Under the pieces are notes generated by a model. It did no database searches. It saw only the letters and a list, made by a program, of their open reading frames with translations, and was not told the origin of the DNA. Below, piece by piece: positions 1 through 8,270 of a stretch of DNA of 28,814 bases (within the stretch, counting starts at the first letter, position 1; each line of letters starts with the position of its first letter). The stretch spans positions 1-28,814 of the forward strand of contig CAZVXL010000018.1 of assembly GCA_964631595.1 (NCBI GenBank). Reading direction: 5' to 3'. A program made the position numbers and the translations under genes. This DNA comes from UMGS1312 sp964631595 (GTDB lineage: Bacteria; Bacillota; Clostridia; Oscillospirales; CAG-272).

Positions 1-1589
1 TGGTATTTGAAAACGCGCCCCTCACCGCCGAGGCGGAGGACTCCGCGCTTGAGCTTTCCTTTACTTCCATCATGAATAAGGTTGGCGCGCATGAGGTGAG
101 GAGCACGGACGAGCTCTCCTACAAGATCAAGCTTGCAAGGAACGAGTATCAGTCCTGCACTGCCCTTTTGTGGTCGGATACCGCAAGGAGCGGCATGAGC
201 GCCGAGCTGTCGCCCTTCGTCTCCGAGTTCGGTGATGCCGAGCTTGAGGGAGAGCTTCAGTGGGTCGTATACCAGCCCTCCGTATCCGTATTCACGGTGG
301 TAAATCCGTGGGACGTCACCGAAAACAACAAGACGGTCAAGACAGACGATCACCCCGAGGTCGTGCTTGACATGGCGGATACCTTTGAGCTGAAGGCAAA
401 TGCAAATCAGCAGTTCGTCATCACCGTCCATTCAAAGAAGGACACTCCCGCCGGAATGTACAGATCCACCCTCTCCTTCAAGGATGCCGATGGCAATACG
501 GTCAAGTCCGCATATGTATATGCGTATGTATGGGACTTCACCCTGCCCGACACGCCCTACAGTGCATCGCTGTTCTGCGGCGGCGGAACTGTGGAATGCT
601 ACGAATATATGCTTGAGAACAATCTCTCCGATTACAACCTGCCCTACGACATCTCCGATCCCGCGGCGGATGCGTACATGAACGATCCCCGTGTCACCGC
701 ATTTGTCATCGCAGGCGGCGGACATTGGTACGGTGTCGATATGTACGGCGGAGCAATGGACAGGACGGACGAGGAGACTGTCGAATACTACAACAAGGTG
801 GCTTCAAATCCCGAGTGGTTCAAGAAGGGACTGTTCTATTACACCGACGAGCCTTGGGGCAGTGGGCTTATAAACGTCAAGACGACCTATGAGCGCCTGA
901 CCTCCCTCCTCGGCACGACAAACGTAAGAAACATCACGCCTCTTGCAAACAACAGCACGTATGCCACCGAGTACGAGCAAAACAAGGGCATTGATCCCGT
1001 GGCATACATAGAGCCGTACATCAACGTGTGGTGTCCTCAGTCCTTTGCATACCACCTCTCGACCGAGGGCGGAAACTGGACTCTGAGAAGAATGCTTAAA
1101 ACCTACGGCGAATACAGCGACCGTGCAAAGGCATTCAGAGAGCGCGGCGATGAGATATGGTGGTACGTATGCTGCTCGCCCGAGGTACCCTACGCAAACT
1201 ACTTCAATTTCTATCAGGGCGTCATCAACCGCGTGCTCTCGTGGCAGCAGTATTTCAACGACGTAGACGGCGTGCTTTACTACAGAATGTTCGGCGGAGA
1301 TATATCCAAGTACGGATTCGACATCGGCAACGGCGACGGTATCCTCATGTACAAGGGATCCATATGGGGACGTGACGGCTACGCCTCGTCGTGGAGACTG
1401 CTTCAGGTGCGCGACGGTTTTGACGATTTCGATTACCTGCGTATAGCAGAGAGCCTTGTCGGACGTGAGGCTGTCATGGAGGTCGTAAACACCGTGACCT
1501 CGGGTATGCTCAAATACACGGAGGATTACCGCGTGCTTGAGTCAGCCGTCGACGAGATCGTCGATATGATCCTTGAGGCACAGAAATAG
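1..1589 (+). CDS. DUF4091 / GH123-like glycoside hydrolase, 5' end outside window
   Basis: The frame is open from base 3, ahead of the first ATG at 72, so the gene begins upstream and about 528 residues are visible. The layout fits the DUF4091 family: an N-terminal beta-rich region (about the first 170 visible residues), a central barrel-like region, and the typical C-terminal stretch WRLLQVRDGFDDFDYL near 1390-1440. The sequence YYTDEPWG near 837-860 places an Asp-Glu pair where GH123 N-acetylgalactosaminidases keep their neighbouring catalytic residues, so hydrolysis of a host or dietary glycan is plausible. The substrate cannot be read from sequence. No signal peptide can be judged because the start is missing. 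It converges on ruvX and shares a terminator with it. Confidence 0.8.
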   Translation, partial: VFENAPLTAEAEDSALELSFTSIMNKVGAHEVRSTDELSYKIKLARNEYQSCTALLWSDTARSGMSAELSPFVSEFGDAELEGELQWVVYQPSVSVFTVVNPWDVTENNKTVKTDDHPEVVLDMADTFELKANANQQFVITVHSKKDTPAGMYRSTLSFKDADGNTVKSAYVYAYVWDFTLPDTPYSASLFCGGGTVECYEYMLENNLSDYNLPYDISDPAADAYMNDPRVTAFVIAGGGHWYGVDMYGGAMDRTDEETVEYYNKVASNPEWFKKGLFYYTDEPWGSGLINVKTTYERLTSLLGTTNVRNITPLANNSTYATEYEQNKGIDPVAYIEPYINVWCPQSFAYHLSTEGGNWTLRRMLKTYGEYSDRAKAFRERGDEIWWYVCCSPEVPYANYFNFYQGVINRVLSWQQYFNDVDGVLYYRMFGGDISKYGFDIGNGDGILMYKGSIWGRDGYASSWRLLQVRDGFDDFDYLRIAESLVGREAVMEVVNTVTSGMLKYTEDYRVLESAVDEIVDMILEAQK

Positions 1590-1602
1590 TCGCAAATAAA
1601 GA

Positions 1603-1630
1603 GAGGGGAGCTCTTTGAGCTCCCCTCATT
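1603..1630. terminator. Bidirectional intrinsic terminator
   Basis: A perfect 11-bp stem (1603-1613 with 1617-1627) and a three-base loop are followed by ATTTTT on the plus strand. On the minus strand the stem is followed by a weaker TCTTTATTT. It sits between the convergent glycosidase and ruvX ends and can serve both. Confidence 0.85.
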
Positions 1631-1631
1631 T

Positions 1632-2066
1632 TTACTTTGCCGTATCGCCCGCGCTTTTGAGCCTTTCGAGATAGCTCTCAAGGATCAGTGTCGCAGAGAG
1701 CTCATCGACGTGCTTTTTGTGCTTTCTTCCCGCCACTCCGGAATCGGAGAGGAAGCGGTGCGCGCTCACCGTGGTGAGCCGTTCATCCTGCAATACCGTG
1801 GGAATACCGGACAGCTCCGCGACTGTCTCCGCGAAATCGCGGCATTTTTGGCTTCTCGGCCCCTCGGTGCCGTTCATATTGATTGGATTTCCGACAACGA
1901 TGAGCGCGACGGAGCGCTTTTTTGCCTCCTTCGCGACCGCCGCCGCGACCTTCTTGAAGCCGTTCCCCTCAATACAGCCCGCGCCGTGCGCCATCATTCC
2001 GGCGCTGTCGGTCACGGCAAGCCCCGTGCGGGCATCTCCGAAGTCCACTGCCATAATTATATCCAT
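1632..2066 (-). CDS. ruvX: Holliday junction resolvase-like protein RuvX (YqgF)
   Basis: A 144-residue protein of usual length for the YqgF/RuvX family, which has an RNase H fold and is linked to Holliday junction resolution and to 16S rRNA 5' end processing. Family motifs are visible: AVDFGDARTG near the N-terminus (first catalytic Asp), VVGNPINMNGTEGPRS in the middle, DERLTT, and the C-terminal DELSATLILESYL with the last acidic residue. The start is the ATG at 2066, preceded by AAAGGAG six bases upstream. It is the last gene of the leftward folT-folC-pdxK-ruvX group, 37 bases after pdxK. Lysine is rarer and alanine commoner than usual, in keeping with the GC-rich neighbours. Confidence 0.93.
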   Translation of the reverse strand: MDIIMAVDFGDARTGLAVTDSAGMMAHGAGCIEGNGFKKVAAAVAKEAKKRSVALIVVGNPINMNGTEGPRSQKCRDFAETVAELSGIPTVLQDERLTTVSAHRFLSDSGVAGRKHKKHVDELSATLILESYLERLKSAGDTAK

Positions 2067-2103
2067 ATATGCTCCTTTGCCTTGTGCGCTCTCCCGTCGG
2101 GGA

Positions 2104-2955
2104 CTAACGCAGACCCTTCATTCTCTGTGCGAATTCGGCAAGCTCCGGCTCAAAGACGGGGCCGTATTTTCTGTCCCCGCCCTCGGCGGCTGTCTGTCTG
2201 ACCACTGCCTCGGTAAAGCGCACAGCCTCGTCGGTCGCCTCCGCAAGTGTAGCTCCGAGCACCGTCGCCGCCGTGAACGCGGAGCCGAACACGTCTCCCG
2301 TTCCGTGATAAAAGCCCTCGTGCCTGTCGGAGAGGCAGTATCCGAGGCTGTCCGTCGCGGAATCGTAGTATGCCGCGCCGATCCTTCCGTCCGGTGACTG
2401 AACACCCGTGAGAACGGCGGCGGCGGGGCCGAGCCCGCACAGCCCGCGAAGTATCTCCTCCGTGCTCTCATCCGGTGTCGGCGCCTCGTCGGGACAAGCC
2501 CTGCCGAGCAGGAAGCACGCCTCGGTGATATTCGGGATAATGACCGATGCAGAGGCGCAGAGCCGCCTCATGCCGTCCACCATGCGGTGATCGAAGCCGC
2601 TGTACAGCCTGCCCGCATCACCCATCACGGGATCCACCACGGCAATGCCGCCGTCCGCCATAAGCTCTCGGATCACCGTCTCCGCCATGCCGATCTGATC
2701 GGGTGAGCCGAGATACCCCGTATAAACGCAGTCCGCCGGTCTGCCGAGGGTCATAAGATGAGAGGTGATCCTCTCCGCCTCCTCGGTCAGAGACAGAAAG
2801 GTATAGCCGGTAAAGCCTCCGGTATGAGTTGACAGAAGTGCCGTCGGAATTACCGAGCACTCCGCGCCGGCGGCGCTTATTATCGGCAGAGCCACCGTAA
2901 GAGAGCATCTGCCGACGCAGGATATGTCATGAACCGCAATTACTCGTTTTTGCAC
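2104..2955 (-). CDS. pdxK: Pyridoxamine / pyridoxal kinase
   Basis: A 283-residue ribokinase-superfamily enzyme that phosphorylates vitamin B6 vitamers with ATP in the cytoplasm. The N-terminal VIAVHDISCVGRCSLTVALP, the STHTGGFTGYTF stretch, VVDPVMGD and the anion-hole motif GTGDVFGSAF with its catalytic Asp near residue 218 are all typical of the PdxK/PdxY group; clostridial members are usually named pyridoxamine kinase. Translation appears to start at a GTG (2955), with TAAGG about nine bases upstream. It lies 38 bases after folC and 37 before ruvX, so it is probably read from the riboswitch promoter. Co-transcription with folate genes is suggestive, since PLP-dependent glycine hydroxymethyltransferase needs both cofactors, but that link is inference. 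Confidence 0.9.
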   Translation of the reverse strand: MQKRVIAVHDISCVGRCSLTVALPIISAAGAECSVIPTALLSTHTGGFTGYTFLSLTEEAERITSHLMTLGRPADCVYTGYLGSPDQIGMAETVIRELMADGGIAVVDPVMGDAGRLYSGFDHRMVDGMRRLCASASVIIPNITEACFLLGRACPDEAPTPDESTEEILRGLCGLGPAAAVLTGVQSPDGRIGAAYYDSATDSLGYCLSDRHEGFYHGTGDVFGSAFTAATVLGATLAEATDEAVRFTEAVVRQTAAEGGDRKYGPVFEPELAEFAQRMKGLR

Positions 2956-2993
2956 TGTAAGAACCTTACTTTTCCGAAATTTGCGAAGCTCCG

Positions 2994-4253
2994 CTATTCA
3001 CCGAGAGCTTCGATAAACTGCCTGTACATATAGAGACTGCCGAGCACGACGGTGTCGCAGCTCATGCACAGCCCGAGAGCCGTCTCCATGGAATCGCACG
3101 GCTCGGCATCAATACCGCAGAGCCTCAGCTCCTCGGCGTATGCCGCCGCATCGAGGGCACGCGGATTGTCGGGGGTCACGGTATACGCGCGATCCGCGAA
3201 GCGCGCCATGATCTCGCCCATTTCGCGGTGAGATTTATCCGCCATCACTCCCGTGATGATTGTAAATCTCTTGTCGGGATAATACGCCTCCAGACTGTCC
3301 GCCACCGCGGTAACGCCCTGCGGATTGTGTCCCCCGTCAAATATCAGCAGCGGCTCGGGGCGGATCAGCTCAAATCTGCCGCGCCACCTTGCGCCGACAA
3401 GCCCTTTGCGGATCACCGTCTCGGGAATATTCCTGCCGCACAGCTTGATGCGGTCAAGTGCGGCGATTGCGACAGCGGCATTGGACAACTGATAGAGTCC
3501 CGCAAGCGGAAGCGCGAGGTCACGCCTCTCACCGAGTGAGAAGACGGCTCCGTCCTGCGTGAAGGAGCGCTCCGTGATCTCGTAGGGAGTGCCCTTGCCG
3601 GTGAACGTCACCTCGGAGCCCTCCTCCTCTGCCCGTTTCAGTATCACCTCGGCGGCATCCTTCGGCACCTCACCGCAGATCACGGGACAGCCCGCCTTGA
3701 TTATGCCCGCCTTTTCATAGGCGATCTTTGCCACGCTGTCCCCGAGCACCTCCGTATGATCCGGCGCGATACCCGTTATGACAGCCGCCTCGGGCGGCGG
3801 AATGATATTCGTGGAATCGAGCCTTCCGCCCATTCCCACCTCGTATACGATCATATCGCAACGGCGGCGGCGGAAGAACAGGAACGACATTGCCGTGAGA
3901 AGCTCAAACTCGGTGGGTCTGTCCTCCATCGCATCGGCGTGAGGCGCTATCTCCGAGACTATTGCGGCTATTTCCTCACGGGTGATGTTCACTCCCGAGC
4001 AGACGAATCTCTCGGAGAAATCAAGCATATACGGTGAGGTGAAAAGCCCCACTCTCATTCCGGTGAAGCACAGCGTCGAATACAGCATGGCGCACACGGA
4101 GCCCTTGCCGTTCGTTCCCGTCACGTGGATATACCGCAGTCCCTTCTGCGGATCACCGAGACGGCGGCACAGCTCACCGATGCGCTCCAGTCCGGGTCTT
4201 GAGCCGAAGCGGCGCGCACTTTTCAGATATCCCATTGCCTCTCTGTAATTCAT
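2994..4253 (-). CDS. folC: Folylpolyglutamate / dihydrofolate synthase
   Basis: A 419-residue Mur-ligase-like enzyme that adds glutamate to folates (and possibly to dihydropteroate) using ATP. The N-terminal signature GLERIGELCRRLGDPQ, the P-loop YIHVTGTNGKGS (about residues 41-52), LFTSPY, the YEVGMGGRLDSTN metal/ATP motif and the domain-two FDGGHNPQG motif are all present and in order. Length matches the family. The start ATG is only three bases after the folT stop, so the two are translationally coupled. Polyglutamylation traps imported folate in the cell, which fits a transporter-enzyme pair under folate control. Confidence 0.95.
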   Translation of the reverse strand: MNYREAMGYLKSARRFGSRPGLERIGELCRRLGDPQKGLRYIHVTGTNGKGSVCAMLYSTLCFTGMRVGLFTSPYMLDFSERFVCSGVNITREEIAAIVSEIAPHADAMEDRPTEFELLTAMSFLFFRRRRCDMIVYEVGMGGRLDSTNIIPPPEAAVITGIAPDHTEVLGDSVAKIAYEKAGIIKAGCPVICGEVPKDAAEVILKRAEEEGSEVTFTGKGTPYEITERSFTQDGAVFSLGERRDLALPLAGLYQLSNAAVAIAALDRIKLCGRNIPETVIRKGLVGARWRGRFELIRPEPLLIFDGGHNPQGVTAVADSLEAYYPDKRFTIITGVMADKSHREMGEIMARFADRAYTVTPDNPRALDAAAYAEELRLCGIDAEPCDSMETALGLCMSCDTVVLGSLYMYRQFIEALGE

Positions 4254-4256
4254 AGT

Positions 4257-4817
4257 CTACTTACCCTGTCTGCCGAAGCCGCGCAGTGCGGCTCGGATAG
4301 CCTCGCTTTTCAAAAGAATGTATATTATCGCGGATTCCGCGACGATGTTGCACAAGTATATCGGCACGCGAACGGCAAGCAGTGACCACGGGGTGTGGAA
4401 CGCAAGCCTCAGACCGAGAGATTTTATTATCACCGAGCCGATGATGTGTGCCGCAAGCACGGGAAGCACCGCACTCCTCATCGGACTCACCCGCTCACCG
4501 GCGAAAAGCCTTGCCGTAAGTCCCGCAAAAAGCCCGCAGCAGACCGCGCCGAGCATTATTATCGGATTCACCGTGTAGCCCACGACAAGGCAGCCCACAA
4601 GATCCGCGACCGCGCCCACCGCAGCCCCCGCAACGGGGCCGAACACGATGCCCGCGTATATCACCGGCAGGCTCTCAAAGCTTATTCGCAGACTGCTTCC
4701 GACCGATATCGCCAAAAGCTTCCCGAGCACCACGCTTGCGGCGGCAAGTATGCCGAGCATCGCAATGAGCCGCACCCGTCTGCCCGAGCGTATCGGCTCC
4801 TTTGTCAGATTTTTCAT
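4257..4817 (-). CDS. folT: Folate ECF transporter S component
   Basis: A 186-residue very hydrophobic protein with about six membrane segments and the S-component pattern of ECF importers (ISFESLPVIYAGIVFGPVAGAAVGAVADLVGCLVV). These bind a vitamin and join the shared EcfA-EcfA'-EcfT energy module, which is not in this window. Folate is the likely substrate because the gene stands directly behind a THF riboswitch and in front of folC. The ATG at 4817 is chosen over an upstream in-frame ATG at 4874 because AAGGAGG lies eight bases before it and because 4874 falls inside the riboswitch expression platform. The N-terminus is basic and cytoplasmic. Confidence 0.9.
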   Translation of the reverse strand: MKNLTKEPIRSGRRVRLIAMLGILAAASVVLGKLLAISVGSSLRISFESLPVIYAGIVFGPVAGAAVGAVADLVGCLVVGYTVNPIIMLGAVCCGLFAGLTARLFAGERVSPMRSAVLPVLAAHIIGSVIIKSLGLRLAFHTPWSLLAVRVPIYLCNIVAESAIIYILLKSEAIRAALRGFGRQGK

Positions 4818-4986
4818 ATAAAAATACCTCCTTTTCCCGATTCTCATACGGCAGGGAAAAGAAGGCTCTGCCACACGAAGCGGGATTCAGAGCATCCACC
4901 GCAAAAGCGAAGATCCCTCGCTTTTTTCGTTCGCCTGCAAACTCCCCGTCAGACGACACTTCACGCGAATGCCCTTACTCTTCACC
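4818..4986 (-). promoter_or_regulatory. THF riboswitch leader of the folT operon
   Basis: The minus-strand leader (aptamer about 4983-4877) carries the conserved THF-I core in order: GAAGAGUA, AUUCGCGUGAAGUGUC, ACGGGGAGUU, CGAACGAA, GCGGUGGAUGC, then a closing CUUC that pairs with the first GAAG. Downstream, bases 4854-4865 can pair with 4827-4838 over 12 bp (one G-U), and the second arm contains the AAAAGGAGG ribosome binding site of folT. Folate binding would therefore be expected to lower translation initiation. The aptamer is recognised from memory of the family consensus; a covariance-model scan would settle it. Confidence 0.9.
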
Positions 4987-4990
4987 GTAT

Positions 4991-5019
4991 ATAATAGCAC
5001 ACCCTCCCCGCATTGTCAA
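4991..5019 (-). promoter_or_regulatory. SigA promoter of the folT operon
   Basis: Minus strand: TTGACA (5014-5019), a 17-base spacer and TATTAT (4991-4996), with TG one base before the -10 (extended -10). The predicted start at about 4985 falls immediately before the riboswitch P1 helix. Confidence 0.85.
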
Positions 5020-5020
5020 C

Positions 5021-5049
5021 TTGATTTTACGCTGTGTTTGTGATATTAT
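5021..5049 (+). promoter_or_regulatory. SigA promoter of the yqeG operon
   Basis: Plus strand: TTGATT (5021-5026), a 17-base spacer and TATTAT (5044-5049). Its -35 box is one base away from the -35 box of the divergent folT promoter, so the two promoters are back to back. Confidence 0.75.
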
Positions 5050-5133
5050 TATAGGAAAGGTCTGCGGCGGAGGCATCTCTCCGCGGCAAGGCGTATTATT
5101 TACAGGAGACGGGACACGCGCCCGAGATCATGA

Positions 5134-5676
5134 ATGATTCTTGAAAAAATGCTGCTCCCCGAGCTTATGCTCCCCCGATTTTGCGACCTCACGCCGGAGC
5201 TCTGCGAGCTTCGCGGAATACGGGGACTGATATGCGACATCGACAACACGCTTGCCACATACGACGATATCACGATGCCCGAGGAAACCGAGCGCTGGGC
5301 AGAGAGAATGGCGGCGGCGGGGATCGGGCTTGCTTTTGTGTCGAACAATACGGCGGAGAGGGTGAGAGAGTTCATCGGCGGGCGCGACATTTGCGGCTTT
5401 CCCGATGCTCACAAGCCGAGTACCCGATACCTCAGAGAGGCGGCAGAGGCGATAGGCTGTGCCGACGGAGGCGCGGCGGTGCTCGGAGATCAGCTCCTCA
5501 CGGATTGCCTTGCCGCGCACAGGGCGGGACTTCCCGCCGTGATAGTTCCTCCGATAAAGGACAGAACGGGAGCCTTCTTCCGCTTCAAGCGGTATCTTGA
5601 GAGACCGTATGTGCTGAAATATCTCGGAGAGCATCCCGAGTCGGAGATAGCCGACACCGTATGGCATGGGAAATGA
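5134..5676 (+). CDS. yqeG: YqeG family HAD IIIA-type phosphatase
   Basis: A 180-residue HAD hydrolase. The nucleophile motif CDIDNTLATYD is near residues 34-44, motif II is FVSNN, and the late motif is GDQLLTDCLAAHRAG. The N-terminal LLPELMLPRFCDLTPELCELRGIRG and the length match the YqeG group common in Firmicutes, whose substrate is not settled. The start at 5134 is the first in-frame ATG after a short overlapping ATG that ends at once; only a weak GAG precedes it, and the ATG at 5149 remains possible. The M24 peptidase follows after ten bases, so the two form an operon behind the promoter at 5021. Confidence 0.88.
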   Translation: MILEKMLLPELMLPRFCDLTPELCELRGIRGLICDIDNTLATYDDITMPEETERWAERMAAAGIGLAFVSNNTAERVREFIGGRDICGFPDAHKPSTRYLREAAEAIGCADGGAAVLGDQLLTDCLAAHRAGLPAVIVPPIKDRTGAFFRFKRYLERPYVLKYLGEHPESEIADTVWHGK

Positions 5677-5686
5677 GGACAGAGCA

Positions 5687-6769
5687 ATGGATATCACAGC
5701 GATACTGAGCGAAATAAGAGCATCAATGGCGGCGCGTGAGCTTGACTTCATCTGGGTGAGCTCACCCGAAAATCACCGATACACCACCGGCTTCGCAAAT
5801 CCCGACGGGCGCGTGCTCATAGGGCACTCCGAGGTCTTGATGTTTGCGGATTTCCGCTACTTCGAGGAGGCACAGAGAAGCGTTCCGGACTGCATCACGG
5901 CGGTAATGCCGAGGGGCAGGCTCATCTCGGGTGAGCTTGCCGACAGGCTGTCGCGACTCGGAGGGCTTCGGATAGGCTATGAGGAGGAGCGGCTCGTGTG
6001 CGCCGAGCATGATGCGCTGAGAACGGCTCTGCCAAATGCCGAGCTTGTTGCGGCAGGAGGCGTGCTCTCGGCGCCGCGGCAGATAAAGCAGCCCGACGAG
6101 ATCGCGATGATAAAGCAGGCGCAGGTGATCACCGATGCGGCGTTTTCGCATATCCTCACGGTGCTCTCTCCCGACATGACGGAGCTTGACGTGGCGGCGG
6201 AGCTTGAATATTTCATGAAAAGAGCGGGAGCGGAGGACAAAAGCTTTGAGACGATCGCCGTGTCGGGCAAGAACTCCTCGTCTCCACACAAGACTCCGGA
6301 AAACCGCAAGCTGGAGAGGGGCTTTCTGACCATGGATTTCGGAGCCGTAGTCGGCGGATACCGCTCGGACATGACGAGGACTGTCGTGCTCGGGCGCGCG
6401 GATGCCGAGATGCGGCGGCTGTACGCCACCGTGCTTGATGCGCAGCGGGCGGTGCTCAAGGTGATCGGCGCAGGCAAGAAGAACTTTGAGATGGACAAGC
6501 TTGCCCGTGACATCATCGACGGCGCGGGATACGCGGGAGCCTTCGGTCATTCTCTCGGTCACGGAGTCGGGCTTGAGATACATGAGGCGCCGAATCTTTC
6601 CCCGCGCGATGACGGGCAGATCCTCAGAGCGGGGAACATCGTGACGGTGGAGCCGGGGATATACCTTGCGGGGCGCTACGGCTGCCGCATTGAGGATATG
6701 GTGGTGATCACCGAGGACGGTGCCGAGGATATCACCGCATCTCCGAAGGAGCTTACGGAGCTTTGGTAG
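5687..6769 (+). CDS. M24 family Xaa-Pro aminopeptidase
   Basis: A 360-residue two-domain metallopeptidase that removes an N-terminal residue ahead of proline (aminopeptidase P / prolidase type). An N-terminal creatinase-like domain is followed by the pita-bread catalytic domain with all five metal ligands visible: the two Asp in TMDFGAVVGGYRSDMTRTV, the His in GHSLGHGVGLEIHEAP, and the Glu pair in VTVEPGIYL and CRIEDMVVI. The ATG at 5687 is preferred over the upstream one at 5666 because GAGG lies eight bases before it and the upstream start would overlap yqeG. It could equally be labelled PepQ or PepP. Confidence 0.9.
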   Translation: MDITAILSEIRASMAARELDFIWVSSPENHRYTTGFANPDGRVLIGHSEVLMFADFRYFEEAQRSVPDCITAVMPRGRLISGELADRLSRLGGLRIGYEEERLVCAEHDALRTALPNAELVAAGGVLSAPRQIKQPDEIAMIKQAQVITDAAFSHILTVLSPDMTELDVAAELEYFMKRAGAEDKSFETIAVSGKNSSSPHKTPENRKLERGFLTMDFGAVVGGYRSDMTRTVVLGRADAEMRRLYATVLDAQRAVLKVIGAGKKNFEMDKLARDIIDGAGYAGAFGHSLGHGVGLEIHEAPNLSPRDDGQILRAGNIVTVEPGIYLAGRYGCRIEDMVVITEDGAEDITASPKELTELW

Positions 6770-6843
6770 AGCCCACGCGGCGGCAGGGCCTCCGGACTGC
6801 GGTGCGGCGGGAGAAAAGCTTTTCGCAAAATTCATCTAACCCC

Positions 6844-6906
6844 TTGCGCCTTTCCGTATTATGTGGTAGAATTTCATTAGGCTCCGGAAACAGCATGTTT
6901 TCCGGA
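6844..6906 (+). promoter_or_regulatory. Promoter and leader hairpin of the Gfo/Idh/MocA gene
   Basis: TTGCGC (6844-6849), a 17-base spacer and TAGAAT (6867-6872) form a SigA-like promoter. The predicted leader then holds an 8-bp hairpin (6883-6890 with 6899-6906) without a U-run, followed by AAGAGG before the ATG at 6935. Confidence 0.6.
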
Positions 6907-6934
6907 TAATTTACGAAAGCAAGAGGTATTTACC

Positions 6935-8008
6935 ATGAAGAAGCTCAGAGTGGGTCTTGTCGGACTCGGCGGTATGGGCGGTATGCACTACGGCGGACAC
7001 ATTTCCAATCCCGATGTAGAGCTTGTCGCAGTCTGCGATATCATTCCCGAGAAGGTCGAAAATGTTTTGAACAACTGGGATGACCGCGGATGCGAGACCA
7101 AGGGCTTTACCGATTTCAAGGAAATGATCGACACCATGAACCTTGATGCGGTAGACATCTGCACCCCCAACGATTTTCACTCAATAATCGCAGTCTATGC
7201 TCTTGAGCACGGCTGTCATGTATTCTCCGAGAAGCCCGACGCCGTAAGCGTTGAGGAGGCTCTGAAAATGAAGGAAGCCGCCGAGAAGGCAGGCAAGGTC
7301 CTCATGGTCATGAGAAACAACCGCTACTACTCCAACTCCCAGTACCTGAAGGAGTTCATCAAGAACGGCGGCGCGGGAGATATCTACTGCGGACGCTGCG
7401 GCTGGATCCGCCGTCGCGGTATCCCCGGTAAGGGCGGCTGGTTCACCACCAAGGCAAAGTCCGGCGGCGGCCCCCTCATCGACCTCGGTGTACATATGAT
7501 CGACCTTTCCATTTGGCTCATGGGCAACCCGAAGCCCGTATCCGTTTCCGGCTGTACGTTTAATAAGTTTGCCGAGAACACCGCAGAATCCGATTCCGAG
7601 CACTCCTCCTTCGGTGAGGCTCAGGAGAACGGCACCTTCGACGTTGAGGATCTGGCAATGGGCTTCATCCGCTTCGACAACGGCGCTTGCCTCCAGATCG
7701 AATTCTCTTGGGCATCGAATATCAGACGTGAGACCAGATTCGTTGAGCTTCGCGGTACAAAGGCGGGCGTATACTGGAATGATGACGGCTCCTGCGAGAT
7801 CTACGGCGAATCCGCCGACGGCAGACTGACGGATGATAAGCACTTCTCCGATATGGGTAACGGTCACCACGCCGCACTCCGTCACTTCACCTCCATTATT
7901 CTTCGCGATGCCGAGAAGGATTTCGTGCCCGAGCAGGGACTCAACATGATCAAAATCCTTTCCGCGATCTACGAGTCCGCAAAGACCGGCAAGGAAGTCA
8001 TTCTCTGA
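6935..8008 (+). CDS. Gfo/Idh/MocA family oxidoreductase
   Basis: A 357-residue NAD(P)-dependent sugar or inositol dehydrogenase-like enzyme. The N-terminal Rossmann fold shows VGLVGLGGMGGMHY (glycine motif), followed by DAVDICTPNDFH and the family signature HVFSEKPDAVSVEEA with the conserved EKP Lys. GGGPLIDLGVHMIDLSIWLMG gives the D-H substrate and catalytic region. The substrate cannot be inferred because no sugar genes adjoin. It is transcribed alone from the promoter at 6844 and ends before the terminator at 8083. Codon use is that of a strongly expressed gene (many AAG, GAG and GGC codons). Confidence 0.92.
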   Translation: MKKLRVGLVGLGGMGGMHYGGHISNPDVELVAVCDIIPEKVENVLNNWDDRGCETKGFTDFKEMIDTMNLDAVDICTPNDFHSIIAVYALEHGCHVFSEKPDAVSVEEALKMKEAAEKAGKVLMVMRNNRYYSNSQYLKEFIKNGGAGDIYCGRCGWIRRRGIPGKGGWFTTKAKSGGGPLIDLGVHMIDLSIWLMGNPKPVSVSGCTFNKFAENTAESDSEHSSFGEAQENGTFDVEDLAMGFIRFDNGACLQIEFSWASNIRRETRFVELRGTKAGVYWNDDGSCEIYGESADGRLTDDKHFSDMGNGHHAALRHFTSIILRDAEKDFVPEQGLNMIKILSAIYESAKTGKEVIL

Positions 8009-8082
8009 TAACACGAGCTTTGGGCTTGGGAGTGATCGTTGAAACAGCATGAACTTTCAAGTGATGTCTTAAGCATACAGAT

Positions 8083-8128
8083 AAAAAGGTCACACAGCAG
8101 CTTGTACAGTCTGCCGTGCGACCTTTTT
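8083..8128. terminator. Likely bidirectional terminator
   Basis: An AAAAAGGTC arm (8083-8091) pairs with GACCTTTTT (8120-8128). The inner CACACAGCAG / CTGCCGTGC part pairs with two mismatches. T-runs exist on both strands, so it can close the oxidoreductase gene and, at about 140 bases distance, the FHA-ABC operon. Confidence 0.65.
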
Positions 8129-8270
8129 CATGTTGCAAATATTCTCTTCGTATACTTGACCCCTCGGCAAATCTCCGCTGCCGCTGAAGCCTCGAACACT
8201 AAAATTCCACTTCTGTCAGTATGACCGCGTTATTACATCCCGTCAATGCGGAAAAGGCACCGTATCATTA

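Noticed and set aside
5762..6835. 357-codon minus-strand frame opposite the M24 peptidase
   Set aside because: Antisense shadow rich in Arg and His; the plus strand has all five metal ligands of the peptidase.
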